The position numbers and the translations under genes were made by a program. Source: Telmatactis stephensoni (lineage: Eukaryota; Cnidaria; Anthozoa; Actiniaria; Isophelliidae). From it: a DNA stretch of 64,000 bases. A model generated the notes under the pieces. That model was not told the DNA's origin, ran no database searches, and was given only the letters and a program-made list of their open reading frames with translations. Shown here piece by piece: positions 42,984-54,436 of this stretch (positions are counted from its first letter, which is position 1; every line of letters starts with the position of its first letter). The stretch covers positions 1 to 64,000 of the forward strand of contig JALIZF010001707.1 of NCBI GenBank assembly GCA_029948255.1. The letters are read 5' to 3'.

Positions 42984-43536
42984 ACTAGAGTGATTTTCAT
43001 TTGACTCGTGAAAGAAAAATGACTATTTAGTTTGTAGTAGTTGATAGAGTGATATTGTACTTAACCCGTGAAATTGCTCGTACAATTTCACGGGTTAAGT
43101 ACAATAATGCAAAATATCACTATTAAACAATGGAAAACAAAGGAGTTTGTACTATTCGGTACTCTTTCGATTTTGTATACTTTTTCACTTGTTAAGTGCG
43201 ATCACTCTGAGCTAAGAAACAAAAGAAAACAGTGGTTTTAGAGTCTACTACCCACTATTATAGTTTGTCTATTCCTTCATGGTCAAATGAAAACCACTAG
43301 AGTGATTTTCATCGGTCTGTGAAACAATTACTAATAGTCAGTGTTTAATAGTGTCTAATAGTGCAACAAAAGAAAACAATATGTGCAGAGTCTGATAGTT
43401 TATTTGGTTGAGTCTCTAGCTTCGTTATTTTGATGAAAAGTTTTACAGACGTTTCGGCCCAAACGTGCAGAGTCTATTAGTGTCTATAACTATTAGCTTA
43501 GTAACTATTTCACAGTCCGGTGAAAATCCCTCTATA
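42984..43536. mobile_element. Two adjoining MITEs of a TAGAGTGATTTTCAT family
   Basis: The first spans about 42984-43302 (CTAGAGTGATTTTCATTTGA on the left, TCAAATGAAAACCACTAG on the right). The second spans about 43302-43536 (TAGAGTGATTTTCATCGGTC on the left, CCGGTGAAAATCCCTCTA on the right). A 22-bp-arm perfect palindrome is nested in the first at about 43056-43105 (GTACTTAACCCGTGAAATTG and its complement), itself framed by GTGATATT/AATATCAC. Confidence 0.72.
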
Positions 43537-43813
43537 GAGTGATGACACTTAATCCGTGAAACAAAATCTAATAGTCAATGTACATGTCTAATAGTCTAAT
43601 CAAAACAGAAGAAAACAATAGAAATAGTTCCTACTAGACTAATGTGTGTTAGTAAAAATCTACTAGTATTCTAATGCAAATCTCGCATTCTGATTGGCTA
43701 CTCTACTCACCTTCTAATAGTGATAGGTGAGTAGAGAATAGGCATTCGTGATTTGCAAATTATCAGCACATTTCTATAGATAAAACATGGTTTTTAATTA
43801 TATTTGCCATAAA
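43537..43813. repeat. Direct repeats and short palindromes of the same family
   Basis: AATCCGTGAAACAAAATCTAATAGTC occurs here near 43551 and again near 43829. The hairpin CTACTCACC...GGTGAGTAG lies at about 43702-43733. Confidence 0.6.
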
Positions 43814-43913
43814 TAGAGTGATGGCACTTAATCCGTGAAACAAAATCTAATAGTCAATGTCTAATAGTCGAATCAAAACAAAAGAAAACAATAGAAATAG
43901 TGTCTACTAATTA

Positions 43914-44060
43914 ACAATTAGACCTCGAGGCCGAATGGACTATTCAAACTCGTAGTCCATGAGCTAGGCCGAGAGGTCTAATTGTTTTAGTATTCACCAA
44001 CATATTGGGCCAAAGGTGAATGAGACTAAACAAAACAAAGAGAGAAAAATGTTCAATCAC
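43914..44060. mobile_element. Partial copy of the 7939-8229 composite (inverted orientation)
   Basis: AACAATTAGACCTCGAGG to GAGAGGTCTAATTGTT is the foldback part with a central deletion, followed by TAGTATTCACCAACATATTG and the first 70 bp of the MITE. It stops abruptly near 44057. Confidence 0.78.
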
Positions 44061-44190
44061 CGATCTCTACCGACCGTACTCTTCCAAAAGTGAAAATTAA
44101 AGGCGCTCAAAGAGCTCATGTGGTTACTCCAATTTTTTAATATTTAGTTGCAAATAGTTGTACTCTGGCTACGGGAGTAGCTACAATCCC

Positions 44191-45018
44191 CGCCAATGGC
44201 GAAGTAGCTCGTGGATTGACCGAAATGACCACAGGAAGCCCAAACAATATATTTTAGTAAAATAACGAGTTTTCATTTGAAGACAAAAATCTAAATCAAT
44301 AAATCAATAATTTTTTTAGCGAAAATAGAGTCATTAGCTATAAAAGAAAAAAAAAATGTGTGAAAAAAAAGTGAAAAAAAAAATCAATCACCGTCGTGGC
44401 CGTGGCTCGAACCCTAGACCTTTCGCTTGGGAAGCCATGGTTTATCCACTCGACCATGCAGAAGTTACACGTGTTCGGATAGTGAATTTTAGTATATTTA
44501 TTGTCAGTGTGTTTACAATACAAATGCAAAAATGCTTCTTTCTAAAATGTCGCTATAAATATAAAAGAAATTGCTTCATAAAACACTAATCCAATAAACT
44601 AACTCAATATCCCTTTCTGTTGCTGTTTTCGGCTAGCGGACTCGATGGCGGCCTTCACGGCGCTCGGGACGGCGGCTTTCAGTCCTTTCAAAATGCCGAG
44701 TCTTCGTTTGTTTATCTTCTTTGACTCTTGTCAGTGATGATAGAGTACGAACACTAAAAGCTTGGTTGACTTTGATGTTGGAGTGAAAAAGATTTTTGTT
44801 GCTGGCTTCTCCTTTTGAATAACGTCTGTAATTTTTCGTGTGTATCAGTGGACATGTCTGAGAGTGCTTATTCAGTCACGCTATATATGTTCCATGTTCA
44901 GTTTGTATCAATTCTAGAGCATGTGTTCTCCGACACGTTTATCTGCCTTTTAGTAACGACAGTAAAATTCATTGATTTTCCTTCTAGCTAGCTATTTTGA
45001 AACATATGTTTTCTGTGT
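44191..45018. repeat. Dispersed repeat, copy 2, with tRNA-like head
   Basis: Direct repeat of 38217-39272. Its tRNA-like head (minus strand, about 44385-44470) has B-box GGTTCGAGCC and an A-box-like TGGTCGAGTGGAT. This suggests a tRNA-derived retroposon embedded in the repeat. Confidence 0.82.
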
Positions 45019-45794
45019 TATCCAGAAGATGGGCATCGGAAGATCGGACCGATCTCGGAAAAGAGTCGGGCGTTCGGGTGTTACAGACTTCCACCCTTAC
45101 ATCGCGCCATAGCATAGTGGTACTCCGTCCTTTAGACGGGAGTAACCACAAAAAGTGGCTTTCAAGTCTAAACTGTCTAAGATAACTCAGCAGTATTCAA
45201 AAACAATAGCAAAATTTAGTGAAAAAATTACTTTGTTTTCGTTTTTGGTCGATTTTCGGTGTGAATGACTTCAAAGTCACACTGGAAAAACAAACTCTCA
45301 GGAAGCGAATAACTTTTTATTACCTTTCAATAACTTTTCTGCAGGATTCCTTCATGTTGAAGCTAGGATTTGAAAAGCTTCACTTTTACTGACTGGATCG
45401 GCAGTTCACGGCGAGCCGCGGTCAGTCAGCTCGATCTTTTTTCGTCTTTTCGCCCCGAATAATACAAAGAAATCTCCACAAGCATCAGATAATCCGTACT
45501 TCTTTTGTTTTTTTGAGCTTTTCGACTTACTTCTATGATCAAAATCACTTCTTTTTAGCGGAAGAAAGCTTCACAGCTGGACTGGCTGCCGATTTTCCTC
45601 GGCTATAATTTTTTTATGCGTAGCTTTCCGAAATTTCTCAGTTTTTTAGGTTAAAAATTATCACCACATTTCGTTTTATAAATTTTGCATTAGAATACTA
45701 GTAGATTTTTACTAAAACAATTAGCTAGACTACTCGTTCTCCTTTTTGTATCGGCTTTGATAGTTGACTCGGGCTTCGCCCTCGTCAACTATTT
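45019..45794. other. Intergenic, transposon-derived
   Basis: No gene recognised. It includes the hairpin ATAGTTGAC...GTCAACTAT at about 45750-45782 and the right-hand copy of a 32-bp inverted repeat (45684-45715) whose partner is at 43649-43680. Confidence 0.5.
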
Positions 45795-46087
45795 AACAAT
45801 CAGATCCCGAGGCCGAATGGACTACGAGTCAATAGCCCATGAGGCCGTAGGCCGAATGGGCTATTCAAACTCGTAGTCCATGAGGCCGAGAGGTCTAATT
45901 GTTTCAGTATTCACCAACATATTGGGCCAAAGGTGAATAAGACTAAACAAAACAAAGAGAGAAAAATGTTTTATTGATATTATTACTCGCGCTTCCTCTC
46001 AACTCGGGCTATCACCAATAGCCCGAGGTTAGGGAGCCAATCAGAATGCAGGATTTGTAATAGCCCTTATGTTGGTGAATACTAACA
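45795..46087. mobile_element. Near-complete copy of the 7939-8229 composite (inverted)
   Basis: The foldback part (45795-45903) and MITE part (about 45905-46087, ending CTTATGTTGGTGAATACTAA) are in the same relative order as at 7939-8229 but on the opposite strand. Confidence 0.85.
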
Positions 46088-46478
46088 GCCGATAGAAAAC
46101 TCGAACTCGTACTCTAATTGTTAATCAGACTAATACCTATCACGGATTAAGCTTAAGTGCCATCACTCTAATTCAAATTACACATGCATCCTACATAGAT
46201 TAGCTATCAATCTTACTGAATAATAAAAAATATGATTCGGTATGGCATGGTAGTGTGCATGAGAGCACTGGCCAGTCACCGCTGTGTTCAGGGTTCAGCC
46301 GAGTCCCAGCTTGGGCGCTAGATAATATGTGAACTGAGTTCTTTTAATGTGTTGTTCTCTACCATGCCACGAGGGTTTTTCCTCCCGCAGCAAAAATCAC
46401 TGAACAGTTGAGTTGAGCGTTGTATGTAATATATTTAGCGTAAAAAATGAAATTTTAGCATTTATATAGCGCAAATAT

Positions 46479-46632
46479 CAGGGGCGGATCCAGGATTTTG
46501 AAATGGGGGGTGAATTTTTGTAATAATGTAATAGAACCAAGCCTGGTTGAGGCGTTTGAGGTCTGGGACTCAGAAAAAAGGGGGGGGGTGACAATTCACC
46601 CATTTCATTCACCTCCCCTGGATCCGCGCATG
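46479..46632. mobile_element. MITE of the CAGGGGCGGATCC family
   Basis: It starts CAGGGGCGGATCCAGGA and ends with the inverse CCTGGATCCGCGCATG, flanked by AAATAT on both sides (46473-46478, 46633-46638). The same termini bound the larger elements at 53870-54436 and 63200-63772. Confidence 0.85.
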
Positions 46633-46884
46633 AAATATCTATACTGATGTATATATAATCAAATGCGCTTAGAGTTTGTTAGTAGTAAGGACAAACTGTT
46701 GTACCGGGCGACAATTCCCTACTCTTTGCGAATAGTACAACAGGATCTTTTACGTGCACTATATAAGCAGGGTCAGAGTAAAAGCAGACGGGGGCTACGG
46801 TTTAACGAAATATCTGAACTGATAAGTGTTATGGAAGAGACAACCAATAGTTTACTACATACAATAATAATTAATTTAGAATTG

Positions 46885-47066
46885 CAGGAGCGTATCCATA
46901 ATATTTCAAAGGGGGGTCACACTTTCCATTTTCCACCAAAGGGGGGTCACACTTCCAATTTCTCAATCTTTCTCCAGTCAGATTCTTTTATTTCTATCAT
47001 CTTTTTGTTCTCAAAGGGGGGTCACGGGCACCCTGGGACCCCCCCCCCCCATTGGATACGCCTCTG
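46885..47066. mobile_element. MITE, CAGGAGCGTATCCA termini, 5-bp duplication AATTG
   Basis: CAGGAGCGTATCCA and TGGATACGCCTCTG are inverted ends with one transposition-like mismatch. AATTG flanks both sides exactly. Internally AAAGGGGGGTCAC occurs three times. The open frame starting at 46663 runs into this element and is not supported as a gene. Confidence 0.85.
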
Positions 47067-47266
47067 AATTGGTTCGAAACTTTAGAATTTGAAAGCTAGG
47101 TAAACTTTCATATCTACTCATAGGAACTAGAATGACATTCTGACGTTTCTTAAGAGTTTAGTGATTTTCTGTATTTACCTATTAGGAAAATTGTAGACAC
47201 TTGGGCGCCAGGCGTGTCAAATGTGCCAAGGTATTAGATAACAGGAATCGTATTTTTTCGAGTGTA

Positions 47267-47553
47267 AGGGAGCATTCATTTTTTAGGAGAGGGGGAGGAG
47301 GGGGGGGGGGGGGGGGGGCGGAGGAATTGCAGGAATCAAATACAAAAAAAAGCCCCCACTGTAAGGAATTGAACTATATTGATGACCCACCCCACTTCCA
47401 AATATGAAAATAGGGTCCCTTGACCTGGTTTAACTTTCAGAAAAACATGACCCACCCCCTTTCATATAATAAATTTCTTTTGGTCCACCCCTCAATTCCT
47501 CCGGCCCACCCCCCCCCCCCCCCCCCCCCCCTCCTAAAAAATGAATGCTCCCT
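47267..47553. mobile_element. MITE with AGGGAGCATTCATTTTTTAG termini and long G/C homopolymers
   Basis: Ends are perfect inverted repeats for about 23 bp. A G-run at about 47297-47318 and a C-run at about 47510-47531 make the next part of the stem, with GGAGGAATTG and CAATTCCTCC continuing it. Confidence 0.83.
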
Positions 47554-48923
47554 AAGACTTAGCGAGGCCACTTAGCGAAGTGTGTTTGCCCTATGTCCAC
47601 ATTCGTGTCTAGTTTTACTTAGTTTTCTTATATTTCTTAAATCATTTTTACATAGTAGGATGACGCTTCACTTTTGTCACACTTTTGTCAGTTTTCTTAG
47701 TCTGACTCTTTTCATATCAAAATCCTGGTTTTCTTACTGAATTTTTCACGAAGCTCCTACAATGTCTAATAGTTATATGATTTCTTTAAACCAATCTTAG
47801 AGTATAACTAGCCCCACGTGTGAATGATAGACACTGTCAATTATTAGTGTTTAGAAGACCAGTAGAAATAGAAGTGTAAAAGTCGTAAAACTCTCTCTGC
47901 TCAGAGTGAGAGCAGAAGTCAGGACGAACGGTACCTGCTCTATTGAGATTTCTTACCGTAACATAGTCTACAAAATAACTCGCATCACAATAATAGAATA
48001 AAAGGATAGGATTCGAAATTAAATTTTAGTTTGAATTTTTGTGATCTGTGACGTAAGATGCAAACGAAGAATTTATGTTTATTATTTATAATTCTACGGA
48101 ATAATATATCTTTTTTCAGTGAAGGCACAGAGATCCCAAAATAGGCGATATTTGCGTAATTAATAGTAAAGTATGTAGCGGCAAATCGTCGTTTCTTTTT
48201 TCAAGATTTTGCAATAATCATGTCTTCTTTCTTAGCATCAGATGGATCTCTTATTTTTGCCACTTTCGTCTTTGTGGCAGAGTTTTAGCGCCATTTGAGC
48301 GTTTTTAATACTTACCTTTTGGCATTGAATTAGACAAATCGTCTTTGTTAAGCTTTTTCTAAAATAATGGGCCAACAATTGGCAAAAATGGTATACGGCC
48401 ACGTACAAGGGACATTAAACAAATTAAAAGAAGTGGCGTCACATCATGATAAAAGGCAGCGATGACTTCACATGCATAATTTGGCAAGCACCTGACATGA
48501 CTCGCCCGCAGCTTTACTATATTTATTTAGGGATTTATTTGAGTGACTCTAGCGATCACCTTGAATTAAGCCAGCTTTCGACTAGGGATGGCTGGGGAAA
48601 GCACTCTTAAAACTGAGCAATTCAAATGTATTTGCTGTACGAAATTAAACATTCATATGTCTCATTTATTTACACAAGTCTAAAATACAGATAGCTCCTT
48701 CCCGCCATTGCCAGAATATCGGACTTTTCGAACCCGCGATTTTCATGTCAGCGGTCAACCTAAACACTCCAAAAACAAAATGGCGGCCAAGGGAGAGAAA
48801 CGCTTGATAAATCGTATTTCATACAATGTGCTGCATAATCTGAGCAGCTAGGACTTAGAAGCACCAGGAAAAAAAAGGTATCATGGACAAACTTTAGGCA
48901 TTTACAAAGCAGAAAGATTAATT
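47554..48923. other. Intergenic, nothing recognised
   Basis: AT-rich, with no domain-bearing frame, RNA gene or bounded repeat that I can support. Confidence 0.5.
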
Positions 48924-48931
48924 GGAAGAAA

Positions 48932-49545
48932 CCCAACGTAGCTAATCGAACCAAATCGAACGTTCGATTAATCGAACTTCATCGAATTTAATCGAACTCA
49001 ATCACGCGATTGGGTTCAATTGAGTTCGGTAATCGAACAAAATCGAACTCTCACAAAATTTTTGAGCAATCGAACTAATCGAACGGTTCGACTGAATTTG
49101 AGTAATTCGATTAGTTTGATTGAGTTCGAATCTGAGGTTCGATTTTGTTAGAAACAAACAGAGGATAGATAGCATTCGACTGGAAAGGCTGGAAATGGGG
49201 TAATACAAGTATCATTGGTGCGGGATTCCCCAAATAACGAATAAGTAAACCTAGAAAATTGCTTTTTTTCAATTTTATTACAATCTCGGTTACGATCAAG
49301 GGCAATGGCAATGTGACTGATCCCCGGTGAATCAAATTTGGTAATTTGTGTGAAGTTTTTTCAACGGTGTTCGATTGAGTTCGATTGGGTTCGATAAAGT
49401 TCGAAAATCAAACGCAATCGAACTCGCACAGAAAGTTTTGGGTTTGATTGTGTTCGATTATCGAACTAATCGAACCCAATCGTTCGATTAAGTTCGATTG
49501 GGTTCGATAAAGTTCGATTACGGAACGGTTCGATTAGCTACGTCG
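48932..49545. mobile_element. hAT-like non-autonomous element built of TCGAACT words
   Basis: Termini ACGTAGCTAATCGAACC and GGTTCGATTAGCTACGT are inverted, and GGAAGAAA flanks both ends perfectly (48924-48931, 49546-49553), an 8-bp duplication typical of hAT elements. Both arms are made of dozens of degenerate AATCGAAC/GTTCGATT words on both strands. Confidence 0.85.
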
Positions 49546-49553
49546 GGAAGAAA

Positions 49554-50930
49554 GCAAAATGGAGAGGTACAATGAAATTCAAACGCTTTTGGAACCAACT
49601 AGTTTTGGCTAATGGATGGTTTTTACATCTGATTTTGGTGCAGAAAACATTGCTCTTCGATCAAAGTACAACTCCGGCACTTGGCTGACTGATAATTCAT
49701 AAAAACTAAATGAGGAAGCATCACTTCGGGAATTTTACAGAAGATGTATGGGGATCCTACTGAGATGAAGAGCAAACTTAATGCTACTCATGGAACCAGG
49801 TAAAACATAATTTTAGACAAAGTTAGCATCACAAATAGATGTGTGATTTCAAGTCTTATCGATTTTTAGTCCGGCAAAATTACAAGAAACGCTTGTTCGC
49901 TAAATATTTGGAAAAAAGTGAATATTCTCGTACATTTTCTACTACGATATCATGGCTATTACTGTTACTTCTGCGCATGCGCGTTCATGAACATGTCTCT
50001 TATTTCTGGTAATGCTTACTTGTAATGTTACGCGATCACAGAGTAGAGCAGATAGTTTATTCTCAAACTTTACGAGATGTAGAATCACTCAGGAGTTGCT
50101 AAACCATGGTGGTTCTGACATATGAAAATTCAGATCTTTTCATGGTTGAAAGGTACACAGACAAACTTGACTCAAACTGATTGACAAAGCCAAAGATTTT
50201 TAGGTCTGTACCAGTTCGGGGCGGTAAGAACTATTGTTTAAACATAGATTTTGACCGACTTCAGCACAATTAAATTCATTGATCAATATTTGCAGGATTT
50301 ATTCAATCTCATAAAATCTCGTATAATAATCTTCTTTCCTTCAAATTCCCTGTTGCACACTTTAACATAATACACTTTTATTCAGTAATACAAAATACAG
50401 TCCAAGAGAATGTTATCAGCGTTTATTCGTCTATTACATCTACTCTTACATAACTAAGTTCAATCTGGAAGTGTTCTCTAGGTTCTCTCTGGAAACGATC
50501 CTTCGAATTGGTTCACGAAAACACAGGGATCCCATCTAGTTGCTGACAAGCGAGCGAGCCTCAGCGAGCGAGCGCCGGCAGCATTCCTATTTTAGCCATC
50601 TGATTTGAGAAAACGGTCACCCTGTGGATTCAACCACCTAGCAAACCGGTTAAAACCAGTTTTATATTCGATAGCAGTTAGCCAATAAAAACAGTAAAAG
50701 TACTGGGAAAGTTGAACAAACCTGTTTGCAAACCGGTTCTAGTTCTATTTGGAACTTTCTGGTTTTAGACTTTGTGCAAAGGAAGATCGTTTTTCTTTGG
50801 TACAAAGAGCCAAATTTAATAAGATTTCTTGAAAGTTTTTGCTTAAATGTAAAGCATCCCACATACTTTAGAGCGCTTTGCCTCCCTTTAAAATTCTTTT
50901 GGCAGCACTCACATGAGCACTGCTTAAAGC
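49554..50930. other. Intergenic, nothing recognised
   Basis: A GAGCGAGCCTCAGCGAGCGA short GC-rich stretch lies near 50550. No gene is supported. Confidence 0.45.
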
Positions 50931-51028
50931 TAGTCTAGACTCTCGTCTACACTAGATTCTAGTTTATATATAGTGTAGATTCTAGTCTAGAATCTAGTCT
51001 AGAGCAGACTCTAGTCTACTGTAGATTC
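50931..51028. repeat. CTAGTCTAGA-rich palindromic low-complexity tract
   Basis: Repeated TCTAGTCTAGA and GATTCTAGTCTA words on both strands; self-complementary. Confidence 0.8.
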
Positions 51029-52240
51029 TAGTCTAGATGTTGCAGACAATTAGAGATGTTGCCCTGGTAATAGTGCAGGAATATGGTGCAGAATTGTTCA
51101 GTTTTTTTGCTACAAGCATGAAAATTGGCATGATGATAAAAGACAACATGCTGACTAATTTCTGATGTAGCGTCACGCCCAAAAATCAATACTTCCAGTT
51201 TTACACACGTGGAATTAATTTTCATTTAAAATTAAATACAATTGTTGCATTAATTACATCCATTTTGAAATCACTGGCAAATCCTGCAATCTGATTGGTT
51301 AAAAAGTGTGCGATTTATTCACAAATCGCATCTTTTTTGCTCAGTCTAAATCGCATCAATTTGAGCCAGTAAACGCACCTATTTGAACAACCAATGAGGT
51401 TGCAGAAAACATACATTCTATCCGATCAAAACACAGAAAAAAAATAAAACCAATTAAAAGTATGACTAAAAACATTTAGGGGATTTTCTGGGGAAAGACA
51501 GGTGAATGCCAAAACGTTTACAAGAAAATGTACAAAATTGAAAACTTACAGTTTCTAGTTGACGACAAAATCCTCCTCATAGCTGTAAAAATAACTGTTG
51601 AGAATCATTGTCCTTCTAATCATTTGACATTGGAAGTGTCAAGCATAACAAACATGTCATCAACAATCCAAGTACCGAGTCCATTGAAGTTCCTGCTTTT
51701 CAAGAACAAATGGTTTGCTTTCCAATGACAAAAGCCAGGATATCTCACACTCTTATATTTGTAGTCACCAAAAAAATAAAAAAATAAAAAAATAAAAAAA
51801 TAAAAATACAAGCTGTTCAACTAAACAGTACCTTGCTGTTTACTGACAACAACAAGGCAAAAATCCTGTCGTCTTGAAATAGACATCAACAACGTCGTTC
51901 ACTGACACATGGCGCGCCCACAAATCTCGACAAAAGACCGCAAAATTTCATTTTTATCCATTTTCTTGTAAATCACTTTAGATAATTCGTTCTACGAAAC
52001 AGAATGAGGAAAATATCGTGTAGTAAAATTAATGAAGACCATATTTCAGCATGCTTGAGGACGGCCAAAGAGATCGAAGATAAGTTATCGGTGCAAAAAC
52101 GTTTCTTGTCAAAATTTCATTTATCAATGCCAGTTCATGAATAAGATATGAATTCGATATATTCCCGCAAAGAGAAACGTTTATAATATCCAAGTAGGAC
52201 GGTATTATCCAAACTTCAATGCTAGTTTAGTATCCTTTCC
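51029..52240. other. Intergenic, (AATAAAAA)n at 51773-51815
   Basis: No gene recognised. Short open frames on either strand around 51528-51820 lack features. Confidence 0.45.
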
Positions 52241-52419
52241 AATAGGCCATTTGCACGATGGCGTCATTTTACTACAACTACCAGAATGCTCTACAAATTT
52301 TCTTTCTTATTCAGGTTTTTTTACCCTTTCGAGAATAGTCGAACAATTGGCACTAATTATTTTACAAAAGAAAGTGGGCAAAGTTGTAGTATATGACGCC
52401 ATCATGCAAATGACCTATT
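52241..52419. mobile_element. MITE, ~38-bp TIRs (AATAGGCCATTTGCACGATG)
   Basis: AATAGGCCATTTGCACGATG and the right end CATGCAAATGACCTATT pair with few mismatches and continue inward through GGCGTCAT and ATGACGCC. The open frame 52251-52490 is within and beyond this element. Confidence 0.83.
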
Positions 52420-52857
52420 CAACAAAGTTTTGTGTTTGTGATCAAGGAATGGCGCCAAAGTCTGTCGCCGGCCAACCTGTTGCACAATAAACTTCTTCGC
52501 CAACAACAGCAGAAAGAACCAACGAAGAAGATGAGACGAGCATTTATCATCGACTCTGAAGGCCTACTCAACTGCAAAATAAGTTTTAGACTGATATTAT
52601 AATTATGGACTAGCTGTCGTGAGCAGCATGCATTCGGTAAAGACAGTAATTTTGACGTGGCGTAGTTTATGTGGTGGTCACGTGAGCAATGTTATAAATA
52701 TTTGTGCAGTTTCATTTCCGTTTATGTCAACGAATTCTTTATAATTTTATATCGACAAATACTTGAAAACCACCTAATATACCTGTCATTTCGTTTATAA
52801 AGTTATCACTTTGTATTGCAAGTATTATTACTGTAGATTTCAAAATGAATATAATCA

Positions 52858-53005
52858 AGTGATCATTGAACTTCGTGTCGTGCAATTTTGGTCTGAAATC
52901 ATACTTGTGATTAACAAATTGCACTCCCGCTACGCGGTCGTGCAATTTTGTAATCACTCGTATGATTTCAGACCAAATTGCACTCCACTCAGTTCAATTA
53001 CCATT
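52858..53005. mobile_element. Foldback element, ~148 bp
   Basis: TTGGTCTGAAATCATACTTG pairs with CGTATGATTTCAGACCAA, and GATTAACAAATTGCAC with GTGCAATTTTGTAATC, around a GCTACGCGG centre. The outer ends ATTGAACT and AGTTCAAT also pair. Confidence 0.8.
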
Positions 53006-53389
53006 ATTAACTAGTTGTTTCATGAAATGTGATAATTCTTTATAAGTACTGTTCCTAATCTACCTACCTGACTATAGTGCCCCACCCTTTTCCTCGTACT
53101 TCCAGTTTTATGTTAATGGCTTTAATTAAATTCAAAATTACTGAAAATAACCGTTTTCTACAATGCTATCACTACCAACCAATCCTATTTGGTGTAATGA
53201 TGTATGCCCTTTTCATTTCACATGCACTGCCACACCCTTAACTTAGTACTTCCAGTATAGATACATAGGAATACCTCAAGTCTCTCAAATATCAAAATTA
53301 TTCACCTTGTTTTAAAGTCAAGTAGATAGAATAATAGACGGATATGATTGAAACAACGCAATTTTCATTCAAAGCAGAAGTTACAAGGT

Positions 53390-53869
53390 TAAACTTTGAG
53401 GATTTGCTAAGCTAGTATGCTTTTTATTCAAAGAGTTTGTATTGTTAGTCTTTGAGGATTTGTTAAGCTAGTATCCTTTTTATTCAAATAGTTTGTATTG
53501 TTAGTTAGTCTTTGAGGATTTGTTAAGCTAGTATCCTTTTTATTCAAATTCAAAAGAGTTTTGTATTGTTAGTCTTTGAGGATTTGCTATATAAGCTAGT
53601 ATCCTTTTTATTCAAATAGTTTGTATTGTTAGTTAGTCTTTGAGGATTTGTTAAGCTAGTATCCTTTTTATTCAAATTCAAAAGAGTTTTGTATTGTTAG
53701 TCTTTGAGGATTTGCTATATAAGCTAGTATCCTTTTTATTCAAGGAGTTTGTATTGTTAATTAGTCTTTGATGAGGATTTGCTAAGCTAGTATCCTTTTT
53801 ATTCAAAGAGTTTGTATTGTTAGTCTTTGAGGATTTGCTAGGCTAGTATCCTTTTTATTCAAAGAGTTT
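53390..53869. repeat. ~57-65-bp tandem array (left part)
   Basis: Eight copies of a unit containing CTTTGAGGATTTGCTAAGCT and AGTATCCTTTTTATTCAAA. Units vary by small insertions such as TTCAAAAG and TATATA. The array is interrupted at AGAGTTT by the transposon at 53870 and resumes at AGTTTGTATT at 63773. Confidence 0.9.
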
Positions 53870-54436
53870 CAGGGGCGGATCCAGCTTTTTTAAAGAGGGG
53901 GTGCGTTTTCAAAACGAAATATTGATAATAAACTTACAAAGCACGCGCGCAGGATCAGGAAGAGCAAGGATGACACAGTTGGTTAGAGCGCGGCTTTCGG
54001 TGCGAGAGGTCCCGAGTTCGATCTTAAGGGACTTCACATCCTTGTTCCGACTTCTTTCCTTTCCGTGTAGCTTTAAATAGCTTTAAATACCCTTAAAACG
54101 GAGCACTGATGGAGAGGGGTGATAGAGGGCGCACCTTTGAACGCTTGATACATGGCTTGGGAGACTGGTAACCACTCCCCGGGATTTCGAAGTAAAACAG
54201 CCTTTGCCTTTTGCGTGTGTGACTTTTCCCGCCACCACAGGCTTCCCGGCTCCAAAACGATTAAAGTAGCAGACGCGCGTGGTGTGCTGGTTTTCCCGCC
54301 ACAAATACTACCACAGCCTTCCCGACCCAGAAACGATTGATGAAAAAAGTCTATATTATATTCAAGAATATTTTCAACCGTCGTCCAAAATGGGGGTGCA
54401 TCCGCACCCAACGCACCTCCCCTGTATCCGCACCTG
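53870..54436. mobile_element. CAGGGGCGGATCC-family element, copy 1, with tRNA-like segment
   Basis: It begins CAGGGGCGGATCCAGC and ends TATCCGCACCTG. A tRNA-like plus-strand segment (about 53965-54042: AAGGATGACACAGTTGGTTA, B-box GAGTTCGATC, closing CATCCTT) is included, plus ATTCGAAG- and CCCGCCAC-containing sequence. Copy 2 is at 63200-63772 and a partial inverted copy at 57095-57245. Left flank AGTTT and right flank TATAA do not match each other. Confidence 0.85.

Noticed and set aside
46663..47067. 134-residue open frame
   Set aside because: Its second half lies inside a MITE with matching target duplication, and its first half resembles dispersed non-coding repeat sequence.
54073..54411. 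Open frames repeated almost identically at 63405-63650
   Set aside because: They lie within the two copies of the CAGGGGCGGATCC-family element around its tRNA-like part and show no transposase or other protein motif.
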